Positions 6,873-6,909 of a stretch of DNA of 6,909 bases are shown one piece after another. How positions within the stretch are numbered: position 1 is the stretch's first letter; each line of letters opens with the position of its first letter. The notes beneath the pieces were generated by a model. It saw only the letters and a list, made by a program, of their open reading frames with translations. It was not told where the DNA came from and searched no databases. The DNA comes from Erysipelotrichia bacterium. Lineage in GTDB: Bacteria; Bacillota_I; Bacilli_A; Erysipelotrichales; Erysipelotrichaceae. The stretch spans positions 1 to 6,909 of the forward strand of contig SAAR01000184.1 in the NCBI GenBank assembly GCA_009916335.1. Direction: 5' to 3'. The position numbers were made by a program, and so were the translations under genes.

Positions 6873-6900
6873 TTGCTATTTTAAGCATCTGTGATATAAT
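6873..6900 (+). promoter_or_regulatory. promoter for a gene beyond the right edge
   Basis: TATAAT at 6895-6900 is a perfect -10, preceded by TGA so that it also has the extended form. TTGCTA at 6873-6878 matches four of six -35 consensus bases with a 16-base spacer. The predicted start is about 6907, just inside the window edge. It follows the operon terminator, so it should begin a new plus-strand transcription unit whose product cannot be seen here. Confidence 0.65.
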
Positions 6901-6909
6901 AACGTGGTA

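Noticed and set aside
6853..6894. 13-codon plus-strand ORF (MGNCVKNCYFKHL) after the operon terminator
   Set aside because: It has no ribosome binding site, and its end overlaps the extended -10 of the promoter at 6873-6900.
1..6909. CRISPR array, insertion sequence, tRNA, rRNA or attachment site
   Set aside because: I saw no spaced direct repeats, transposase-like frame, terminal inverted repeats around a gene, or structured RNA gene in the short non-coding stretches.

Overview
The window comes from an AT-rich chromosome, by eye about one third G+C. It has strong Gram-positive-type ribosome binding sites (AAGGAG, GGAGGTG, AAGAGGT), extended TGnTATAAT promoters and a topoisomerase IV operon of Firmicutes type. 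I read it as a low-G+C Firmicute/Bacillota; a Bacilli or Erysipelotrichia-like lineage is plausible but not proven by the sequence. TGG encodes Trp and no ORF needs TGA read-through, so the code looks standard.

Layout: 1-98 is a short left flank with no assignable gene. 99-152 is a bidirectional hairpin terminator. 170-1486 (minus) is a 12-helix MATE-family efflux transporter. 1487-1635 is a compact divergent promoter region in which two outward-facing extended -10 elements are exact inverted copies of each other. 1636-3567 is parE and 3567-6059 is parC, the two subunits of topoisomerase IV, overlapping by one base (TAATG). Eleven bases later, 6071-6778 encodes an unrecognised protein with a very acidic N-terminus, a helical middle and a two-helix membrane hairpin. 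6779-6824 is a hairpin terminator, and a promoter at 6873-6900 fires out of the right edge.

The plus-strand genes form one tightly packed unit: promoter at about 1559, parE, parC, membrane protein, terminator. ParE supplies ATPase and TOPRIM functions, and ParC supplies the catalytic tyrosine and the DNA-binding C-terminal domain. Together they decatenate daughter chromosomes. The third gene is the least explained part of the window: its spacing and its own ribosome binding site imply co-expression with topoisomerase IV, but its function is unknown.

Most of the window is ordinary housekeeping DNA. I see no mobile element, CRISPR array, tRNA or rRNA. The points worth a second look are the third operon gene, the mirrored divergent promoters and the charged C-terminal tail of ParC.
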